64,000 nucleotides of DNA from Afipia sp049747295 (GTDB lineage: Bacteria > Pseudomonadota > Alphaproteobacteria > Rhizobiales > Xanthobacteraceae). Numbering within the stretch: position 1 is the first letter of the stretch; each line of letters begins with the position of its first letter. Positions 60,676 to 64,000 of the stretch are shown here, piece after piece. The stretch is taken from NCBI RefSeq assembly GCF_049747295.1, contig NZ_JBMHJM010000001.1, forward strand, positions 4,278,001-4,342,000, in the 5' to 3' direction. The notes below the pieces were generated by a model that was not told the origin of the DNA, made no database searches, and saw nothing but the letters and a program-made list of their open reading frames with translations. The position numbers and the translations under genes are program-made.

Positions 60676-60700
60676 CACCAGCCGCATCGCGCGGCTGGTG
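60676..60700. terminator. Hairpin related to the 51-kb terminator
   Basis: CACCAGCCGC (60676-60685) and GCGGCTGGTG (60691-60700) form a perfect 10-bp stem around ATCGC. Sequence and loop resemble the 51166-51196 hairpin (CAGCCGC-ACCGC-GCGGCTG). It lies between the autotransporter promoter and the cupin relic. Confidence 0.55.
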
Positions 60701-60758
60701 CGTTCTCATGCGACGAAGAACGGCGTCGTCAATGATCACGCGCGATCTCTCCGGATTT

Positions 60759-61005
60759 TCATCCTCCCATGACCACAGGCTGTTTGTCTGGCCGGAGAGC
60801 CGCAAAGCGCAATTTCTCTTTGCTGGTGTTCTCGATGTAATTCCCCATCGCAAACGGGACGAGGCCGACATCACCCGCGCGATAGTTGAACGCCCGTGCC
60901 TGGCCTGAACTGCCGAACACGCCAATGTGCGCTTACGCATCATCATCTTGCAGCACGTGAAGTTGCGACAGCACATGCTCCAAGTGAACGACGATTTCAA
61001 CACGC
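60759..61005 (-). pseudogene. Remnant of an oxalate-decarboxylase-type bicupin, C-terminal cupin
   Basis: In one minus-strand frame a clean cupin segment can be read: IGVFGSSGQARAFNYRAGDV, then GLVPFAMGNYIENTSKEKLR. This is the second cupin of oxalate decarboxylase-like proteins (usual form ARTFDYxAGDVGYVPxAMGHY). Just upstream in the same frame is an in-frame TAA within QLHVLQDDDA-stop-AHIGVF, where ELHWHPNADEW... is expected; about eight residues are missing. The product would end at TGA 60759-60761 without the usual tail. No intact first cupin is seen upstream. The rest of 60428-61215 has no gene I can support. Confidence 0.65.
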
Positions 61006-61215
61006 TCCTCCCGGCGCTGCGCGCATGTGAGGCTGGCATCTCCTCGGTCAATTGCTTGCCGCGACACGAGACGCGCCCGGCCAGCCGCGGTTCCGCGCAG
61101 CTTCGATCCCGAAAATCAGCAATTGAATTACGAACATAATTCAATATTATGATCGTAATCTTAAGATGCGTCCCCGAGCCACTCATGGGCTCTTCACAAT
61201 TCAAGCGAGGCTTCC

Positions 61216-62679
61216 ATGCAGGACCACGTTGCAAACCAGCGACCGGCACGACATCCGGATCATCTCGTGGCTCTCGGGGTTGCCGAGGCGGCTGCTGCCA
61301 TTCGCGCAGGTGCGTTTTCGGCGGAGACCTACGCGGCAGCGCTTCTCAACCAGGCCCGAGAGCAATCTGATCTCAATGCCTTCATCACGATCGACGAGAC
61401 GTCCGTGATGACTGCAGCCCGTGACGCCGATAAAGCCCGTTCCGCGGGTGCATCCGGTCCGCTGCTCGGGGTGCCCTTGGGAATTAAAGACAGCTATCTG
61501 ACCAGCGGGCTGCGCACGACACTCGGCGTGAGTAACCTGAAGGATTTCATTCCCGATCAAGACGCCGAAGTCGTCAGTGCGGTCAAAGAAGCCGGCGGTA
61601 TTATTCTTGGCAAGAACAACCTCGTCGAGATGTCCTACGGCTTGACCGGCAGCAACAGCCCCTATGGTCAGGTCAAGAATCCTCATGCGCGCAATCGCGT
61701 GACCGGCGGCTCGTCCAGCGGGTCTGCCGCAGCTGTCGCCGCCGGCATCGTGCCCGCTGCTTTCGGAGGAGACACGGTCGGTTCGATCCGCGTGCCCGCG
61801 TCTCTTTGCGGTGTGGTGGGATTCAAACCGACAACGGGCAGGTGGCCTCGAGCCGGCGTCGCACCGATCTCTCACATTCTCGACACGACAGGTGTATTTG
61901 CACGCAATGTCGAAGACTGCGAATTGATCGATCAAGTCGTGACAAAGGCCTCAGCTTCAACGCTCGACGCAGTCGGCCTGAAAGGAATCAAGTTCGCGTA
62001 TGCTCCGAGGCAGTATCTTGATCTGGTGGAGGGCGAGGTTGAAGCGCGCTTCAAAGAGAGCGTTCGACAATTGCGCGACGCCGGAGCAGAGATCGTGGAA
62101 GTCGATCTCGGAGATGATTTCTTCGCGACTGCCGAAAGGACAACATGGAGCATCTTCTTCCATGACACGATGGAAGCGATCTCAGGCTTTCTGCGAGACA
62201 ACAACATTCCATCCTCATTCGACGAGATTCATCATCACCTGAAGGAGCAGTTGAAAGGGGTCTGGCAGCACGCTGTCCGGCCTAACGGCCCGGGATCGAT
62301 CTCTGCGGACGCATATGACGCGGCGCTATCGGCAGACCGGCCTGAACTCCAACGCCGATTCAACGCGGCATTTACAACCAGCGGCGCAGAGGCGCTTTTG
62401 TTTCCGACGACGCCTTGCACTGCACCGCTGATCGACAGCCAGTACCAGTTCTCGATCGCCGGCAAGGACGTCAACTACGTGGCACTCGCCAAGAATACCG
62501 TTCCCGCCAGCGGCGCCGGACTCCCGGGGATCAGCATTCCCATGGGCTTCAGCAGCACCGGACTTCCGATCGGCCTGGAGATTGATGCTCCGTTCGGTCA
62601 CGATCGGAGACTGCTGGCACTTGCGCGCCGCGTGGAGGCGCTCGGTATATCAACAACGGACCAACAAGAGACACGTTGA
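61216..62679 (+). CDS. Amidase-signature family amidase
   Basis: A 487-residue amidase. The Ser-cisSer-Lys triad is visible: Lys in GVPLGIKDSYL, cis-Ser in TGGSSSGSAAAVAAG and nucleophile Ser in GGDTVGSIRVPAS. The length and motifs fit the indole-acetamide hydrolase/AtzF-like branch that cleaves small amides to acids and ammonia. A short GCGAGGC precedes the ATG. The stop codon overlaps the start of a TetR-family gene by one base (TGATG), so the two are co-translated and the TetR protein probably controls this amidase. Confidence 0.9.
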   Translation: MQDHVANQRPARHPDHLVALGVAEAAAAIRAGAFSAETYAAALLNQAREQSDLNAFITIDETSVMTAARDADKARSAGASGPLLGVPLGIKDSYLTSGLRTTLGVSNLKDFIPDQDAEVVSAVKEAGGIILGKNNLVEMSYGLTGSNSPYGQVKNPHARNRVTGGSSSGSAAAVAAGIVPAAFGGDTVGSIRVPASLCGVVGFKPTTGRWPRAGVAPISHILDTTGVFARNVEDCELIDQVVTKASASTLDAVGLKGIKFAYAPRQYLDLVEGEVEARFKESVRQLRDAGAEIVEVDLGDDFFATAERTTWSIFFHDTMEAISGFLRDNNIPSSFDEIHHHLKEQLKGVWQHAVRPNGPGSISADAYDAALSADRPELQRRFNAAFTTSGAEALLFPTTPCTAPLIDSQYQFSIAGKDVNYVALAKNTVPASGAGLPGISIPMGFSSTGLPIGLEIDAPFGHDRRLLALARRVEALGISTTDQQETR

Positions 62680-63248
62680 TGCGCTTTGAAAAGGGTCACA
62701 AGGAAAACACGCGGAAGCACATCATCGATGTGGCCTCGAAGCGTTTTCGCAAGGATGGTGCGGCAGCGTCAGGCCTCGCGGGGATCATGTCGGAGGCAGG
62801 CCTGACAAACGGCGCCTTCTACCCGCATTTCGAATCCAAGGACGCGCTCGTGCGAGAGGCGGTTGCGAGCGCCTTGGCCGATCAGCATGAAAAATTGCAG
62901 AAGGCCGGCGCGAAAGACAGCGTTGAGAGCATCATCCGCGGCTATCTGGACGTTTCTCATCTCAAGGGGCGCGAGAACGGCTGTCCTTCATCCGCACTCC
63001 TGCCGGAGATCGCTCGCCAACCCGGATCGACCCGCAAGGCGTATCAGGAGGGTCTGCTTGCCTATGTCGAAACCTTAGGCAAGGCTCTTCCGGCTTCGTC
63101 CTCGTCTTCTCAACGCGCCATGGCGATTTTCAGTCTGATGGTCGGAACCCTCCAAATCGCGCGAGCCGTCCCCGATGCGGCGCGTGCGGCGGAAATTCTG
63201 GAAGGGGGCATCCAGGCGGCGCTGACGCTGGCGAAGAGCGCGACCTGA
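62679..63248 (+). CDS. TetR/AcrR-family transcriptional regulator
   Basis: A 189-residue regulator. The N-terminal HTH is ENTRKHIIDVASKRFRKDGA, with LTNGAFYPHFESKDALV, a classic TetR recognition element. The ligand domain contains CPSSALLPEIARQPGSTRKA, as in the TetR_C group that includes NemR/RutR-like repressors. It begins inside the amidase stop codon (TGATG), so the pair forms an operon; autoregulation is likely. The ligand is unknown. Confidence 0.9.
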   Translation: MRFEKGHKENTRKHIIDVASKRFRKDGAAASGLAGIMSEAGLTNGAFYPHFESKDALVREAVASALADQHEKLQKAGAKDSVESIIRGYLDVSHLKGRENGCPSSALLPEIARQPGSTRKAYQEGLLAYVETLGKALPASSSSSQRAMAIFSLMVGTLQIARAVPDAARAAEILEGGIQAALTLAKSAT

Positions 63249-63403
63249 TTTTGAGCCTCGCGGGCGCACCGATATCGAAAGCTGAACTCAATTGGGGTGA
63301 GACGGCCGACCGGCTGTTATCATAAAGCCTTCGATTGCGTTACGGGGCGAGGAGACGTATCGCTTTGCGCCGAACGCTCGCTATCGCTGGCAGGAAATAA
63401 CAA

Positions 63404-63961
63404 ATGGCCAATGACGATCACACCATAATCATTCCCAAGCGAACGCCGGAATCGGCGGCGATGTCGGCCAACGTCAAACGCGCGATGGCGATCACCGCGA
63501 CCCTGAACCGTTTGACGTTCAACGATGCGGCAGAGATTCGGGCCTTGTTCAGCGATCTGATCGGCAAGGCCGTGGACGACAGCTTCATCTTGATCCCGCC
63601 GTTCTACACAGCCGGCGGGGTCGATATCCGTGTTGGACGGAATGTCTTCGTCAATCAGAATTGCACGTTCTACGACCTTGGCGGGCTCGACATTGCCGAC
63701 GATGTGATGATCGGGCCGAACGTGAGCATCATCACGACCGGGCATCCCATTGAACCTTCGAAGCGGCGCGACGCCGTAATCGCAAAGCCCATCGTGATCG
63801 AGAAGAATGTATGGATCGCAGCTGGTGCCACGATCATTGGCGGCGTGACGGTGGGCGAAAACTCTGTCGTCGCGGCGGGTGCCGTCGTCGCCAGGGACGT
63901 TCCTCCCAATAGCCTTGTTGGAGGAAACCCCGCGCGGGTCATTCGTTCGATCGCGGAGTAG
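63404..63961 (+). CDS. Maltose-O-acetyltransferase/NodL-type hexapeptide acetyltransferase
   Basis: A 185-residue left-handed beta-helix enzyme. The N-terminal helical mac domain (RTPESAAMSANVKRAMAITA) precedes hexapeptide repeats (VGRNVFVNQNCTFYDLGG onward). The catalytic His is in VSIITTGHPIEP, and the acetyl-CoA-binding end is TIIGGVTVGENSVVAAGAVV. It acetylates a sugar or similar hydroxyl. AGGA lies shortly before ATG 63404. A frameshifted fragment of a close relative lies at 4475-4600. Confidence 0.9.
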   Translation: MANDDHTIIIPKRTPESAAMSANVKRAMAITATLNRLTFNDAAEIRALFSDLIGKAVDDSFILIPPFYTAGGVDIRVGRNVFVNQNCTFYDLGGLDIADDVMIGPNVSIITTGHPIEPSKRRDAVIAKPIVIEKNVWIAAGATIIGGVTVGENSVVAAGAVVARDVPPNSLVGGNPARVIRSIAE

Positions 63962-64000
63962 TTGAACGCTAGCGCGGTTCCTTGGACGTATGTGGTCTGT

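Noticed and set aside
60530..61249. Minus-strand frame of 239 codons upstream of the amidase
   Set aside because: Its translation is Arg/Ser-rich without motifs. The cupin similarity lies in a different frame interrupted by a stop, so the region is treated as a relic.

Overview
The window is high-GC alphaproteobacterial chromosome. Gene content points to the Bradyrhizobium/Rhodopseudomonas/Tardiphaga group (Nitrobacteraceae): FixJ-type response regulators, FixK2/FNR-type boxes (TTGAC-N4-ATCAA), Bug- and Liv-type solute receptors, an Omp31-like porin, many small exported proteins, and DUF2254, DUF1097, DUF2306 and DUF4239 membrane proteins. Genus is an inference. I see no rRNA, tRNA, CRISPR, phage or complete insertion sequence.

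Layout. 1-7.2 kb: three methyltransferases, a metallo-beta-lactamase-fold hydrolase, an alpha/beta-hydrolase fused to a cupin, and an outer-membrane beta-barrel protein. 7.3-17.4 kb: an envelope block with an M15-like peptidase, two L,D-transpeptidases and an RlpA-like protein. Inside it lie a FixJ-like regulator, a single-domain receiver, a divergent PAS histidine kinase and a universal stress protein. 17.4-22.5 kb: two FixK2-like boxes, a DUF2254 protein, a small exported protein, a hydrolase, a class II aldolase and a MAPEG protein. 22.8-28.7 kb: an exported acetamidase/formamidase-like protein, a zinc/manganese-type receptor-permease pair without an ATPase, a short-chain dehydrogenase, and an AI-2E family transporter gene with a 3' frameshift. 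28.9-31.0 kb: LssY_C, a small Cys-containing exported protein and a VOC protein.

31.2-35.6 kb is the standout. It is a three-gene thiazole-forming RiPP (TOMM) cluster: a 168-residue precursor with a 73-residue Gly/Cys core (18 Cys, no Cys in the leader), a fused cyclodehydratase/YcaO protein, and a SagB-type FMN dehydrogenase. A hairpin between precursor and enzymes could set their expression ratio. The leader looks like a Sec signal peptide followed by an acidic segment, and no dedicated exporter or protease gene lies alongside.

35.8-43.7 kb: ParB-like protein, aquaporin, K+-channel-like protein, a NarX-type kinase and NarL-type regulator separated by two tandem CTAGTACC...GGTACTAG palindromes, a cupin, a second acetamidase-like protein with a Tat signal, and a DUF4239 protein. 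43.9-49.0 kb: a likely catabolic set of a cytosine-deaminase-like amidohydrolase with altered active-site residues, DUF1097, a gamma-glutamyltransferase homologue and an opposing Liv-type receptor. 49.3-64 kb: a Gly-rich protein with two Spy-like repeats, DUF2306, a Bug receptor, an OhrR-like regulator, an OxlT-like antiporter, an Ig-repeat autotransporter, and an amidase-TetR pair followed by a hexapeptide acetyltransferase.

Several decayed copies are present: an acetyltransferase N-terminus near 4.5 kb, a VOC 3' end near 27.4 kb, and an oxalate-decarboxylase-type cupin near 60.8 kb.
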